Assembly (NCBI GenBank): GCA_017999435.1
Contig: JAGNLV010000005.1
Span: forward strand, 62,001-126,000
Reading direction: 5' to 3'
DNA: 64,000 bases
Origin: Candidatus Zixiibacteriota bacterium
GTDB lineage: Bacteria; Zixibacteria; MSB-5A5; GN15; FEB-12
The notes below the pieces were generated by a model. That model did not search any database. It saw only the letters and a list, made by a program, of their open reading frames with translations, and was not told where the DNA came from. Below are positions 34,120 through 44,504 of this stretch, in pieces (the first letter of the stretch is position 1; every line of letters begins with the position of its first letter). Position numbers and translations under genes: made by a program.

Positions 34120-36330
34120 TCACGAGAGCGTGCGGGCCTCCTCCACAACTTCGAGACATTCGATCTGGTCGCCGACTTTGACGTCGTCGTACCGCTCGAT
34201 CCCGATGCCGCACTCGAAACCCTCCTTGACCTCGCGGGCGTCGTCCTTGAACCGTTTCAGCGAGGCGATCTGGCCGCGGTAGATCACCTTGCCGTCGCGG
34301 ATCAGCCGAATGCTGTCCTTGCGGTTGACCCGGCCCTCCTTGACGTAGCAACCGGCGATCATGCCGACCTTGGGCACCCGGAAGGTGTTGCGGACCTCGC
34401 ACAGGCCGACGAATTCCTCGCGGACGGTCGGAGCGAGGAGCCCTTCGAGCGCCTTCTTCACGTCCTGCTCGGCCTCGTAAATGATGTCGTAGAGGCGGAT
34501 GTCGACCGATTCCTGTTTGGCGACTTCGCGGGCGCGGGAGTCGGGCGAGACCTGGAAGCCGATGATGATGGCGTCGGAGGCAGCCGCCAGGAGAACGTCG
34601 GATTCCGTGATGCCGCCGACGCCGCGGCGGATGACGTTGACCTTGACTTCCTCGCTCTGGATCTTGCCGAGGGTGTCGGAGAGCACCTCGACCGAGCCGT
34701 CGACATCGGCCTTGATGATGAGGCGGAGCTCCTTGATCTGGCCCTCCTTGATGCGGTCGAAGACGCGGTCGAGGGTGACGCGGCCATGGGTGCGGCGGGC
34801 CTCCTGCTCGCGCTTGATCTGGGCGCGCCGCATGACGATCTCCTTGGCCTCCTGGTCGCTCTCGACGACCATGAGGGAGTCGCCCGCCTGCGGGGTCCCG
34901 TCGAGGCCGGTAATCTGGGCCGGGCGGGAAGGGCCGATCTCGTCCAGCAGCTGCTCGCGGTCGTCCATGATGGTCCGCACGCGGCCGGAGTGCACGCCGG
35001 CGACAATGGAGTCGCCCACCCGGCAGGTGCCTTTCTGAACGAGGACGGTGACGACCGGGCCGCGGCCGCGCTCGAGGCGGGAATCGATGATGACGCCCTG
35101 GCCGCGGATGGTCGGGTCGGCCTGGAGATCCATCATCTCCGCCTGGAGAAGGATCATCTCGAGCAGCCGGTCGACTCCCTGGCCGGACTTGGCCGAAACT
35201 TCGACCATGATGGTCTTGCCGCCCCAGTCCTCGGGCATGAGATTGAGCTTGGACAACTGGGTCTTGACCGTATCGGGGTTGGCCGAGGGTTTGTCGATCT
35301 TGTTGATGGCGACGATGATGGGGACGGCGGCGGCGCGGGCGTGGTCGATCGCCTCCACAGTCTGCGGCTGCACACCGTCGTCGGCGGCCACGACGAGGAC
35401 GATGATGTCGGTGACCTGGCTGCCCCGGGCGCGCATGGCGGTGAAGGCCTCGTGGCCGGGAGTGTCGAGGAAGGTGATGCGGCCGCCGTCGCGCCCCACC
35501 TCGTAGGCGCCGATGTGCTGCGTGATGAGCCCGGCCTCACCGGCGGCCACGTTGGTCTTGCGGATGAAGTCCAGCAGCGAGGTCTTGCCGTGGTCGACGT
35601 GGCCCATGATGGTGACGACGGGGGCGCGGCGTTCGAGGTTGGCCGTGCGCTCCTCCTCGCGCGATTCCTCGCCGATTTCGGCGAGCTGCCGGACCTCGAA
35701 TCCAAACTCCGCGGCGAGCAGCGTGATCGTGTCCATTTCGAGACGCTGGTTGATGGTCGCCATCATTCCCAGCTCGAAGAGCTTGGTGATGAGTTCGGCC
35801 GGTTTGCGGTCCATGAGGCCGGCGAGTTCGGCCACCGACATGAATTCGTTGACTTCCAGGACGTTGTCCTCGAGGACCTCGATCTGGCGGCCGTCGGGCG
35901 TGCGGCGGTACTTGCGCCGCCCCTTGCCGGCGGAGAGGTTGGCCATGGTCGAACGGAAGCTTTTCTGGACGGCGGTCTTGTCGACCTGATGGCGGCTTTT
36001 GCGTTTGCGCCGGTCTTTCTTCTTCTGCTTCTTCTCGGAGCGCCGCATCCAGGCGGCGACGTCGGATTTCGAGTCGTTGACTTTGATCCCGCCGATGCGC
36101 GTGGCTTTGCGTTCCGCGGCCTCCTTGACCTGGGCGCGGTGTTCCATCTCCTTCTTGGCTTCCTGCTTCTCGGCGGCGAATTTCCGCTTGATCGCGTCGA
36201 TCATCTCGACGGTGGCCACGGACATGTGGGATTTCGGCTCGAACCCGAGTTCACGCAGCACCGTAACCATGGCATTGGAGGAGATTTTATACTCCTTCGC
36301 CAGCTCATAGACACGTTTCGTCGTTCCCAT
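34120..36330 (-). CDS. infB: Translation initiation factor IF-2
   Basis: A 736-residue GTPase that places initiator tRNA on the 30S subunit. The N-terminal IF2_N helical domain begins [26 protein letters not shown] charged linker of about 110-160 follows with Lys/Arg clusters. The G1 motif is GHVDHGKT (about 242-249), with DTPGH (G3) and NKIDKP (G4) in order. Domains II-IV include the C-terminal fMet-tRNA-binding domain. The N-terminal linker is shorter than in E. coli IF2, giving a product near the shorter bacterial forms. Confidence 0.97.
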   Translation of the reverse strand: MGTTKRVYELAKEYKISSNAMVTVLRELGFEPKSHMSVATVEMIDAIKRKFAAEKQEAKKEMEHRAQVKEAAERKATRIGGIKVNDSKSDVAAWMRRSEKKQKKKDRRKRKSRHQVDKTAVQKSFRSTMANLSAGKGRRKYRRTPDGRQIEVLEDNVLEVNEFMSVAELAGLMDRKPAELITKLFELGMMATINQRLEMDTITLLAAEFGFEVRQLAEIGEESREEERTANLERRAPVVTIMGHVDHGKTSLLDFIRKTNVAAGEAGLITQHIGAYEVGRDGGRITFLDTPGHEAFTAMRARGSQVTDIIVLVVAADDGVQPQTVEAIDHARAAAVPIIVAINKIDKPSANPDTVKTQLSKLNLMPEDWGGKTIMVEVSAKSGQGVDRLLEMILLQAEMMDLQADPTIRGQGVIIDSRLERGRGPVVTVLVQKGTCRVGDSIVAGVHSGRVRTIMDDREQLLDEIGPSRPAQITGLDGTPQAGDSLMVVESDQEAKEIVMRRAQIKREQEARRTHGRVTLDRVFDRIKEGQIKELRLIIKADVDGSVEVLSDTLGKIQSEEVKVNVIRRGVGGITESDVLLAAASDAIIIGFQVSPDSRAREVAKQESVDIRLYDIIYEAEQDVKKALEGLLAPTVREEFVGLCEVRNTFRVPKVGMIAGCYVKEGRVNRKDSIRLIRDGKVIYRGQIASLKRFKDDAREVKEGFECGIGIERYDDVKVGDQIECLEVVEEARTLS

Positions 36331-36377
36331 CAGGTGCTACCTCCCCGGGCATTGTGGGCTGCCCGATGTGTGAGCGA

Positions 36378-37850
36378 TCATCCATCCTTGCGGGCGGACT
36401 CGTCTTCGTTCTCGTCCTCGTCCTCCGTGAGGTCTTCCATGCTGGGCGCGGTCGCTTCCGCCTGATCGTCAACCTCGGTCACGAAATCCTCGTCCTCCTC
36501 GAAAACGTCCTCGGGCCGGAGCTTTTCCTCGGCTTTGGACTCGGCGGCCTGGGCGGCCTCGGCCGCCCGCTCCATGGCCTTTTTGCGTTCGTACTCGGCC
36601 TCGAGTTCCGCGACAAACACCTTGGCCTTCTCAATGAGGGTTTCGGCGGTCTTTTCGCCGAGCCCTTCGATTTTCACGAGCGCCTCCACGGTGGCGTTGG
36701 CGAGGCGCTGGACGGAGCCGATGTTATGGTCGGCGAGCCGCTCGGAGAGTTTCGGCCCGACGCCGTCAAGACGGCCGACGGGGACGAGCATTTCGGCCTC
36801 GCGGTGTTTCATTTCGTTGTATTCGGTCTCGGACATGATGTTGACCTTCCACCCGGTCAGCTTCGACGCAAGCCGGGCGTTCTGGCCGCTGCGTCCGATG
36901 GCGAGGGATAACTTGTCGTCTTCGACCGCCACCGTCATCTTCTGCTCGGTGTCGTCGACGTCGATGTTGACGACCTTGGCGGGGGCCAGGGCGCGGGTGA
37001 CGAAGAGCTCGGGGTTGCCGGACCAGGGGACGATGTCGATGCGCTCGTTGTTGAGTTCGCGCACGATCGCCTGGACGCGCACGCCCTTGATGCCGACGCA
37101 GGCACCGACGGGGTCGATGCGGTCGTCGGAGGAGTACACGGCCACCTTGGCGCGTTCGCCGGGTTCGCGGGCGAGGGCTTTGATCTCGATGACGCGCTCG
37201 TAGATCTCGGGGACTTCGAGCTCGAACAGCTTGCGGAGGAAGTCGTTGGAGACGCGCGAGAGAATGATCTGGGGCCCGCGGGTGACTTTCTGAACGTCGA
37301 CGATGAAGGCGCGGATGCGGTCCCCCTGGCGGAACTTCTCACGGGGAATCTGCTCCTTGATGGGCATGATCCCCTCCCCGCGGCCGAGGTTGACGATGAC
37401 ATTGCCCTTGTCGACCTGCTGGACGACGCCGGAGATGAGGGTGCCGACCTTGTCGATGTACTCGTCGTAGATGCGGTCGCGTTCGGCCTCGCGGACCTTC
37501 TGGATGAGGATCTGCTTGGCGGCGGCGATGGCGTTGCGGCCGAACTCCACCTCGTAGTCGATGTAGATGTCGACCTCGTCGCCGAGCTCGGCTTCGGGAT
37601 CGATGTCCTTGGCCTCGGCGAGAGTGAGTTCGACGTTGGGGTCGGCAACCTGTTCGACGACCCGTTTCGTTGCGATCATGAGCAGTTCGTTGTTCTTGCG
37701 GTCGAAACGGAAGGTGATGTTGTCGGTGAAGGCGTACTTCTTCTTGGCGGCGGCCATGAGGCCGGCCTCGAGGGTTTCCAGAACCGCATCAAATTCGATG
37801 TTCTTTTCTCGGGCGATGAGAGTCATCGCCTCGATCATGTCAAACGACAT
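36378..37850 (-). CDS. nusA: Transcription termination/antitermination factor NusA
   Basis: A 490-residue RNA polymerase-associated factor. The N-terminal polymerase-binding domain (about 1-125) opens MIEAMTLIAREKNIEFDAVLETLEAGLMAAAKK. The S1 domain follows (LISGVVQQVDKGNVIVNLGRGEG), then two KH domains (RDPIDPVGACVGIKG-type sequence here read as DRIDPVGACVGIKGVRVQAI, and LSLAIGRSGQNARLAS). A C-terminal helix-hairpin-helix follows (IGSVQRLANATVEALVKIEGLG). The last 60 residues are extremely acidic (EDEDFVTEVDDQ and similar), an unusual extension. GGAG precedes the ATG at 37850; a longer frame upstream overlaps rimP and is a shadow. Confidence 0.96.
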   Translation of the reverse strand: MSFDMIEAMTLIAREKNIEFDAVLETLEAGLMAAAKKKYAFTDNITFRFDRKNNELLMIATKRVVEQVADPNVELTLAEAKDIDPEAELGDEVDIYIDYEVEFGRNAIAAAKQILIQKVREAERDRIYDEYIDKVGTLISGVVQQVDKGNVIVNLGRGEGIMPIKEQIPREKFRQGDRIRAFIVDVQKVTRGPQIILSRVSNDFLRKLFELEVPEIYERVIEIKALAREPGERAKVAVYSSDDRIDPVGACVGIKGVRVQAIVRELNNERIDIVPWSGNPELFVTRALAPAKVVNIDVDDTEQKMTVAVEDDKLSLAIGRSGQNARLASKLTGWKVNIMSETEYNEMKHREAEMLVPVGRLDGVGPKLSERLADHNIGSVQRLANATVEALVKIEGLGEKTAETLIEKAKVFVAELEAEYERKKAMERAAEAAQAAESKAEEKLRPEDVFEEDEDFVTEVDDQAEATAPSMEDLTEDEDENEDESARKDG

Positions 37851-37863
37851 ACACGCATCTCCG

Positions 37864-38319
37864 TCAAAATACGATTTTCGCCCGCTTGATCTCGGCCAGG
37901 GGCACGCGCTCGACGGTCCCTTCGTGCCGCAGTTCCACATCCGTATCGGTCGCCGCGACCAATTCGGCGGTCAGCTTCTTGCGCGCCGGGTCGCGGAATT
38001 CAACGCGGACGGTCTCGCCGGTGCGGAACCGGAAGTCGCGCGGGGTCACCAGCGGCCGATCGAGGCCGGGCGAGGACACTTCCAAAGTATAACCGTAGTC
38101 GAACCAGTCGGTTCCATCGAGCACATCGCCCACGATCCGCGAGAGCCGGGCGCATTCCTCAAGCGTCGTCCCCCGTTCGGAGTAGACGAACACGCGGACG
38201 GTGGCACTCTTCTTGAAAGTGGCGACGACGAGGTCGGCCACATACGCGCCTTCCGCGGCAAGGGGCGCCTCGACGAGCGCCAGGAGGTCGGCTTTGAACC
38301 GTTCGTTCACACTCGGCAT
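37864..38319 (-). CDS. rimP: Ribosome maturation factor RimP
   Basis: A 151-residue 30S maturation factor. Conserved stretches are VFVYSERGTTLEECARLSRIVGDVLD and YTLEVSSPGLDRPLVTPRDFRF, followed by the C-terminal SH3-like domain (ETVRVEFRDPARKKLTAELV). It heads the nusA-infB operon, as in most bacteria. ATG 38319 is preferred over an upstream in-frame TTG. A hairpin with a seven-U tract ends 17 bases before the ATG. Confidence 0.94.
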   Translation of the reverse strand: MPSVNERFKADLLALVEAPLAAEGAYVADLVVATFKKSATVRVFVYSERGTTLEECARLSRIVGDVLDGTDWFDYGYTLEVSSPGLDRPLVTPRDFRFRTGETVRVEFRDPARKKLTAELVAATDTDVELRHEGTVERVPLAEIKRAKIVF

Positions 38320-38335
38320 ACACCGTTTCCCGTAC

Positions 38336-38357
38336 AAAAAAATGGGCCACTGCCCAC
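38336..38357 (-). terminator. Intrinsic terminator or attenuator between proS and rimP
   Basis: On the minus strand TGGGC-AGTG-GCCCA (38356-38343) forms a 5-bp stem, extendable by one G-T pair, followed by seven U (38342-38336). It can end proS transcription. Because a promoter-like sequence lies upstream of it (38398-38370), it would also sit within the rimP leader and could serve as an attenuator. Confidence 0.5.
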
Positions 38358-38369
38358 CCAGAATCTGTT

Positions 38370-38398
38370 AAGATATGGGAACTTGAGTTGCCGCGCAA
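38370..38398 (-). promoter_or_regulatory. Possible promoter of the rimP-nusA-infB operon
   Basis: On the minus strand TTGCGC (38398-38393) and TATCTT (38375-38370) are 17 bases apart. The same -35 hexamer TTGCGC is found with a 17-base spacer at the tRNA-Arg promoter. The predicted start near 38363 lies upstream of the hairpin at 38336-38357. Confidence 0.45.
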
Positions 38399-38415
38399 CC
38401 CAAAAATGGAACGAT

Positions 38416-40134
<1,719 letters not shown>

Positions 40135-40289
40135 GGTCGGGTCCTCATGTTCGGTTTGGTCCGGGTCACGTTAACGAATTGGTATATTAGGCAATCAGGG
40201 GTTCAAAGCAACTGAAAAACTCCGGCCTCGGCCGGCGCCGGACGCCGAGCCGTGCGGGCCGGGGGCGCGAAAATGGGGACAAAATCTGG

Positions 40290-40318
40290 TTGCGCACAGG
40301 ACGGGAATTGGGTATTAA
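40290..40318 (+). promoter_or_regulatory. Predicted promoter of tRNA-Arg
   Basis: TTGCGC (40290-40295), a 17-base spacer and TATTAA (40313-40318) lie 12 bases before the mature 5' end of tRNA-Arg at 40331. The TTGCGC -35 matches the one proposed for rimP. Confidence 0.6.
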
Positions 40319-40330
40319 TGGGCCGTGCAT

Positions 40331-40402
40331 GCCCCCGTGGTGTAATGGATAACGCGTCGGCCTCCGGAGCCGGAAATCCAGGTTCAATTCCTGGCGGGGG
40401 TA
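40331..40402 (+). tRNA. tRNA-Arg (anticodon CCG)
   Basis: Acceptor stem GCCCCCG/CGGGGGT closes with a G-T pair and is followed by discriminator A. The D-arm is GTGTAATGGATAAC, and the anticodon loop CTCCGGA gives CCG (reads CGG). The T-arm is CCAGGTTCAATTCCTGG. CCA is not encoded. The gene stands alone, 39 bases upstream of a secreted TPR protein gene. Confidence 0.95.
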
Positions 40403-40440
40403 TTTCTGCTGTGTGGAGAACCGAAAGCAGTACGGGCGTC

Positions 40441-41499
40441 ATGAAACTTTCCCCCGGCACATTCGCCTGGCTGCCCTTTGCGACAGCCGTCTCACTGACA
40501 GTCGTACCCCCCGCGTTATCACAGCCGTACCGCCCTGATGAGACTCCCATGATCCCCAGCGTTGCCGACCTATATAAAATCATTGAGCAGTCTGACCTGG
40601 TCTACGTACTTGAGCACCTCGACTCCGTTCAGGTGGATTCAATCGACAAGGCGCGACGCCTTAACTCAAACATGTTATACCTGTACGTTGACAGCTCCAG
40701 CCGGAGCTTGGTCAGACATGAAATCGACGATTCGCTCGGTGTCATCTTCGCCATAGCTGAAGGGGCGTACGAGGCCGGCGACTTCGAGGCCGCTCTGGCG
40801 GCTTACTCCGAAGCGCTTCTCCTGCGGCCGAGTTTCGATCCGGCGATGGTCTACGCGGGGGATGCCTATTTCGGCATGAACGAACTTGACAGCGCACGGG
40901 CGTGGTACCAGCGGGCAGTCGATGCGAATTTCATCAATTACCAGGCGCACTGGTTCCTGGGGCATATGATGTGGCTCCAGGGTGACAGCGCCCGCGCCAT
41001 CGAAGAACTCACCATCGCCCACTTGCTGAACGTGAATCACATGGAGATCAAGAAGGTGCTGAAATCATACCGGGAAGATGCCGGGGGAACCTGGCGTGGG
41101 CCGGATATTTCCCTTCACTATGCGCTCACACGAGACACCTCAGGGGTACGGGTGCGTTTTGAAGCGGAATCCGTCGCCTATGCCTTGGTCCGGGCGGTTT
41201 GGAAATATGAACCCGGGTACGCGGAATCACGTCAGGGAGAAGACTGGCGCGGTAGTCTCATGCAGGAGATTGCAGAAGCTGCTGTCACCTGGCTTGATTT
41301 CATGGCGGGATTGGATGACACACTGGCCCCGGCTTGGTGGCCTCAGGTTGAGGAATTGGCGCAAGAGGCAGACGACTCGGGCCAGGTAGAGCACTTCATC
41401 TGGTACGCCTTCATAGCGCCGGAACTGCCCGCGGCGATGATGCTGATGCCGCGGGAGCAATTCGATGCGATTCGGGAGTTCGTTGACAAATTCTACTGA
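40441..41499 (+). CDS. Secreted TPR-containing protein of unknown function
   Basis: A 352-residue protein with an N-terminal signal peptide, MKLSPGTFAWLPFATAVSLT to about residue 30. It contains a small TPR block (about 105-205): AIAEGAYEAGDFEAALAAYSEAL, MVYAGDAYFGMNELDSARAWYQRA and HWFLGHMMWLQGDSARAIEEL. The C-terminal 150 residues resemble no family I know; they are Trp- and Glu-rich (EYEPGYAE-type and WYAFIAPELPAAMML segments). A longer upstream frame that reads through the tRNA is rejected. Codon use is visibly less GC-rich than in flanking genes. With its place directly after a tRNA gene, this fits acquisition by transfer, though no integrase or attachment site is seen. Confidence 0.75.
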   Translation: MKLSPGTFAWLPFATAVSLTVVPPALSQPYRPDETPMIPSVADLYKIIEQSDLVYVLEHLDSVQVDSIDKARRLNSNMLYLYVDSSSRSLVRHEIDDSLGVIFAIAEGAYEAGDFEAALAAYSEALLLRPSFDPAMVYAGDAYFGMNELDSARAWYQRAVDANFINYQAHWFLGHMMWLQGDSARAIEELTIAHLLNVNHMEIKKVLKSYREDAGGTWRGPDISLHYALTRDTSGVRVRFEAESVAYALVRAVWKYEPGYAESRQGEDWRGSLMQEIAEAAVTWLDFMAGLDDTLAPAWWPQVEELAQEADDSGQVEHFIWYAFIAPELPAAMMLMPREQFDAIREFVDKFY

Positions 41500-41588
41500 G
41501 CGATTACGGAGGCGATTAGGATTCGACGAGTAATCAAGCTGTCCCGCCAAAACCTTTCCCCCGGCTTTCCATTATATACCTCACGTTT

Positions 41589-42731
41589 ATGCCCAAGCGC
41601 TTCCTCATATTCGTCGCCATCGTGCAGGGTATTCTCTGGATCGGGCACGCGCTGCTCGGGGCGACTGCCGTCGCATTCTTCTCGATCGCGCCGGGACCCG
41701 CGGCGGCGATCCTCTTCGTCCTCTCCCTCACCTTCGTCTCGGCCAGCCTGATCGGGCACCGGCGGCATGGACCGGTCGTGCGGCTGTACTACCGTTTCGC
41801 CGCGGTATGGCTGGCGGTCGGACACGTGCTCCTGTTGGCCTCGGCGGCGGCGTGGGCCGCGCTCGGTCTTTTCCGGCTGGCGGCGCTCGGAATCGGGCCA
41901 GTGGTCGGAGCAGCGGCGGCGCGGATGGCGATCGGATCGGCCGCGCTGGGGGCGGCTGCGGCCGTCGCAGCGTACGGGCTGGTCAAAGCGCGCCTGATCC
42001 GGGTGGCGCGGTACCGCGTGCGGGCCGCGGCCGTGCCGGCCGCCTGGCGGGGGCGAAAGGCGGTGTGGATCTCCGACGTGCACCTCGGCTATGTCAACGG
42101 CGCCCCCTACGCCCGCCGGGTCGTCGGCCTCGTCCATCGGCTCCAACCGGACATTGTGTTTATCGGCGGCGACCTGTTTGACGGGACCGACGGGAACCTC
42201 GACGAGTTATTCACTCCGCTGAGAGACCTGACGGCGCCGCTGGGGGTGTATTTCATCACGGGGAACCACGAGGAGTTTTTCGACCGGGAGGCGTTTCTCG
42301 CGCCGATTCGCGCGGCGGCGAACGTGCGGATTCTGCTCAACGAGGCGGTGGAGATCGAGGGCCTGCGCCTGATCGGGGTGGACTTCCGGGAAACGGCCGA
42401 TCCGCGGCGCTATGCCGACGTGCTGGCACGGCTGACGCCCGGGATGAGCCCCTCCCCCGCCGGCACGGAGTTCACGGTGCTGCTCCGGCACGATCCCTCG
42501 CACAACGAGGTCGCGGAGCGGGCGGGCGTGGATGTGCAACTGTCGGGGCACACCCACGGGGGACAGATTTGGCCGTTCACGAAAATCGCGGAGCGGGTAT
42601 ACGGAGCGCGGAACTATGGACATTCGCAGACGAGCCGCCTTCAGACGATCACCTCCTCGGGAGTGGGAACTTGGGGCCCGCCGATGCGGCTGGGAACACA
42701 GTCGGAGGTGGTTGAAATAGTGTTTGAGTGA
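41589..42731 (+). CDS. Membrane-anchored calcineurin-like metallophosphoesterase
   Basis: A 380-residue protein with four or five N-terminal membrane helices (about 5-135) and a cytoplasmic metallophosphoesterase domain (about 150-380). The dimetal site motifs are all present in order: WISDVHLG (Asp163, His165), FIGGDLFDG, FITGNHEEF, LLRHDPSH and LSGHTHGGQ. The layout resembles the YkuE/YaeI group; YaeI is a phosphodiesterase. Substrates for the group are not firmly established; UDP-sugar lipid or phospholipid precursors are candidates. The start follows an AT-rich stretch (ATTATATA) that could be part of a promoter. It ends before a palindromic intergenic element. Confidence 0.88.
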   Translation: MPKRFLIFVAIVQGILWIGHALLGATAVAFFSIAPGPAAAILFVLSLTFVSASLIGHRRHGPVVRLYYRFAAVWLAVGHVLLLASAAAWAALGLFRLAALGIGPVVGAAAARMAIGSAALGAAAAVAAYGLVKARLIRVARYRVRAAAVPAAWRGRKAVWISDVHLGYVNGAPYARRVVGLVHRLQPDIVFIGGDLFDGTDGNLDELFTPLRDLTAPLGVYFITGNHEEFFDREAFLAPIRAAANVRILLNEAVEIEGLRLIGVDFRETADPRRYADVLARLTPGMSPSPAGTEFTVLLRHDPSHNEVAERAGVDVQLSGHTHGGQIWPFTKIAERVYGARNYGHSQTSRLQTITSSGVGTWGPPMRLGTQSEVVEIVFE

Positions 42732-43035
42732 AGGGGCTTGATTCCACGACCGAATCCGCGAAGATTCCGTTTGCGGGTCAGGTCCTTTATCGTCCTGATG
42801 GGGGTAGGCAGAACCGAGCTGTCAGGCTGAGCGGAGTCGAAGCCTGAGACGACCGAGACAGGTCACTCTTCGACTCCGCTCAGGGTGACGGGGAAAACGT
42901 CAGGACCGCAAGGGGCCTGACCTACCGCCCTGCCGCGTGAACGCAGGTCAAGCACCGCCGTGGGGGCTTGGCGGTTGCTAAACACAGGCGAATCGCGTCA
43001 GGCACACTTCTCGTTGCCCGCTCCTCTCCCCTGCG
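42732..43035. other. Intergenic region with nested palindromic element
   Basis: This 304-base gap between convergent genes has no plausible coding frame. Its main content is the nested inverted repeat at 42776-42922; the remaining sequence (42923-43035) shows nothing that I recognise. Confidence 0.7.
42776..42922. repeat. MITE-like nested inverted repeat
   Basis: The inner arms are exact 16-base inverted repeats: CTGAGCGGAGTCGAAG at 42827-42842 and its complement at 42868-42883, each flanked by GTCA in the outer direction. An outer pair, GGTCAGGTCC (42776-42785) and GGGCCTGACC (42913-42922), matches at nine of ten positions. The inner sequence resembles a dispersed bacterial repeat reading 'CTGAGCGGAGTCGAAG'. 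No transposase is encoded, so this is a non-autonomous element or a terminator-like repeat. Confidence 0.65.
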
Positions 43036-44412
43036 TCACGGGCAGGAGGCGCAGGGGGCCGGACCGCCTCGGAACAGGAAGCCGACGAGGTAGGTCAGAT
43101 CGGCGACCTTGACGTCGCCGCTGCAGTCTAGGTCGCCGGCCAGCATGGTGATCGGCGGCAGACCGCCGCGGAAGAGGAAGTTGATGAGCCACGTGAGATC
43201 ACCGACAGTGACCCCGCCGAAGTGGTTGATGTCCCCGCAAATGTAAGTGTCGAAGTGATAAATGAAGAAGCCGGTCGTGTCGGCAAATATCCCCTCGCTC
43301 ACGGTCAAGCAGATCCAGTAGACGTTAGTGTCCGCAGGCGTGCCGAGATAGTGGAACACGCCCGTGGCCGGATCGAGCGCGCAGGGCGGGACGGGGTCCT
43401 GCACGCTGACATACCAGTCAAACGTGTAATGATTGAGCGGATCGGGATCGGTCACCGCCATTGAGATGTACAGGTCATCCCCCGAGGTGGTGACGAAGGT
43501 GTTCGGCTGCCCCGAGACGAACCGGGGAGGATTGCAGTCCTCGACTACTATGGTGAACACAGCCTCGTCGGTAGGGCCCCGGTAGTACGGGTCCATTCCG
43601 GTGCCGGCGCAGAGGTCCTCCCACACGATGACCCGAACGCTGAATTGCTGACCGACATGTTGAACTCCCGGCTGCCACGTGAAGAGGCCGGAGATGGAAT
43701 CGATGGCGGCGCCCTCGGGGGCATCGGCAAGCGCCAGGTAGGCGGGGAACTCAAAGCAATCAGCGACATCAAAGTCGTACGCAACGGGATAGCAGGGAGA
43801 GGCAGAGAGGGGCATTTGCGGTGGATTCACGATCGTGCTGCCGCAATTCGGCAGGGTTTCGAATACCGGCCAGTTCAGCGGGCCGGCAAAACCGGAGGCC
43901 GTTCCCGAAGAGAAGTACCAGCCGCCGTAGGCGGGCGACACAGCCGAATCGACAGTAACTGATTCCGTACCTTCGAAAATCTCCCCCGGACCGAGGGCGA
44001 AGCTGAGGCCGAGATACGTGACCGGGAAATCATGGACCGGGAGGCCGCCGGGCAGACCGGAGCCGTTGGTCGTGGCCGCCACTGTCACGATGGTCGTGCT
44101 GCTCTGTTGTTCCGCATGCCATGCGACGGTACCAGTGAAGCCGAAGACAGCCTCAAATCCGTTGAGGTAGTGCACCTGGATATCCTGCAGTTGGTGACCG
44201 GGGTCGACATGGAGCGACAGGACGATGCGCAACTCCTTCTGCACCGAGTCGGGATTCTCAATGGCCACATACTGCGTATACGGAGCAATGAACTGAGCCA
44301 GTTCCCCACACACGAGATCCCCGGCGAGGGAGTCAAGGACAACCACGGGCTGTCCATGGGCCAGGGCCGCGGCAAGAAGCACCGCGGCCAGCGGGAGAAT
44401 CGCTGTCTTCAT
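43036..44412 (-). CDS. Secreted protein with Ig-like region and dockerin-type tail
   Basis: A 458-residue secreted protein with signal peptide MKTAILPLAAVLLAAALAHG. Residues 25-220 form an uncharacterised beta-rich domain; residues about 220-380 look like two Ig/cadherin-type beta-sandwiches (DSISGLFTWQPGVQHVGQQFSV and DPATGVFHYLGTPADTNVYW are typical 'GxFxWxP' strands). The C-terminal 75 residues hold two dockerin-like Ca-binding repeats, GDINHFGGVTVGDLTWLINF and GDLDCSGDVKVADLTYLVGF, each followed by LFRGG-P. The ending PAPCASCP has no membrane helix. No cohesin is seen, so the tail may serve in surface display. A good promoter lies upstream (44485-44457). Confidence 0.85.
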   Translation of the reverse strand: MKTAILPLAAVLLAAALAHGQPVVVLDSLAGDLVCGELAQFIAPYTQYVAIENPDSVQKELRIVLSLHVDPGHQLQDIQVHYLNGFEAVFGFTGTVAWHAEQQSSTTIVTVAATTNGSGLPGGLPVHDFPVTYLGLSFALGPGEIFEGTESVTVDSAVSPAYGGWYFSSGTASGFAGPLNWPVFETLPNCGSTIVNPPQMPLSASPCYPVAYDFDVADCFEFPAYLALADAPEGAAIDSISGLFTWQPGVQHVGQQFSVRVIVWEDLCAGTGMDPYYRGPTDEAVFTIVVEDCNPPRFVSGQPNTFVTTSGDDLYISMAVTDPDPLNHYTFDWYVSVQDPVPPCALDPATGVFHYLGTPADTNVYWICLTVSEGIFADTTGFFIYHFDTYICGDINHFGGVTVGDLTWLINFLFRGGLPPITMLAGDLDCSGDVKVADLTYLVGFLFRGGPAPCASCP

Positions 44413-44456
44413 ACGACACCTGCGTGATTCAGTGTGAGAAATCGTTCCTGATGCAT

Positions 44457-44485
44457 AATATAGCGATCGTGGATACCGACGTCAA
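44457..44485 (-). promoter_or_regulatory. Predicted sigma70-type promoter of the dockerin-tailed gene
   Basis: On the minus strand TTGACG (44485-44480; five of six) and TATATT (44462-44457; five of six) are separated by 17 bases. The predicted start near 44450 gives a leader of about 38 bases before the ATG at 44412. Confidence 0.65.
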
Positions 44486-44504
44486 CTAGAGATACCGGCA
44501 GCGA

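Noticed and set aside
33868-36465. 865-codon plus-strand frame opposite infB
   Set aside because: Antisense shadow of a certain IF-2 gene; repetitive Asp/Gly/Val composition.
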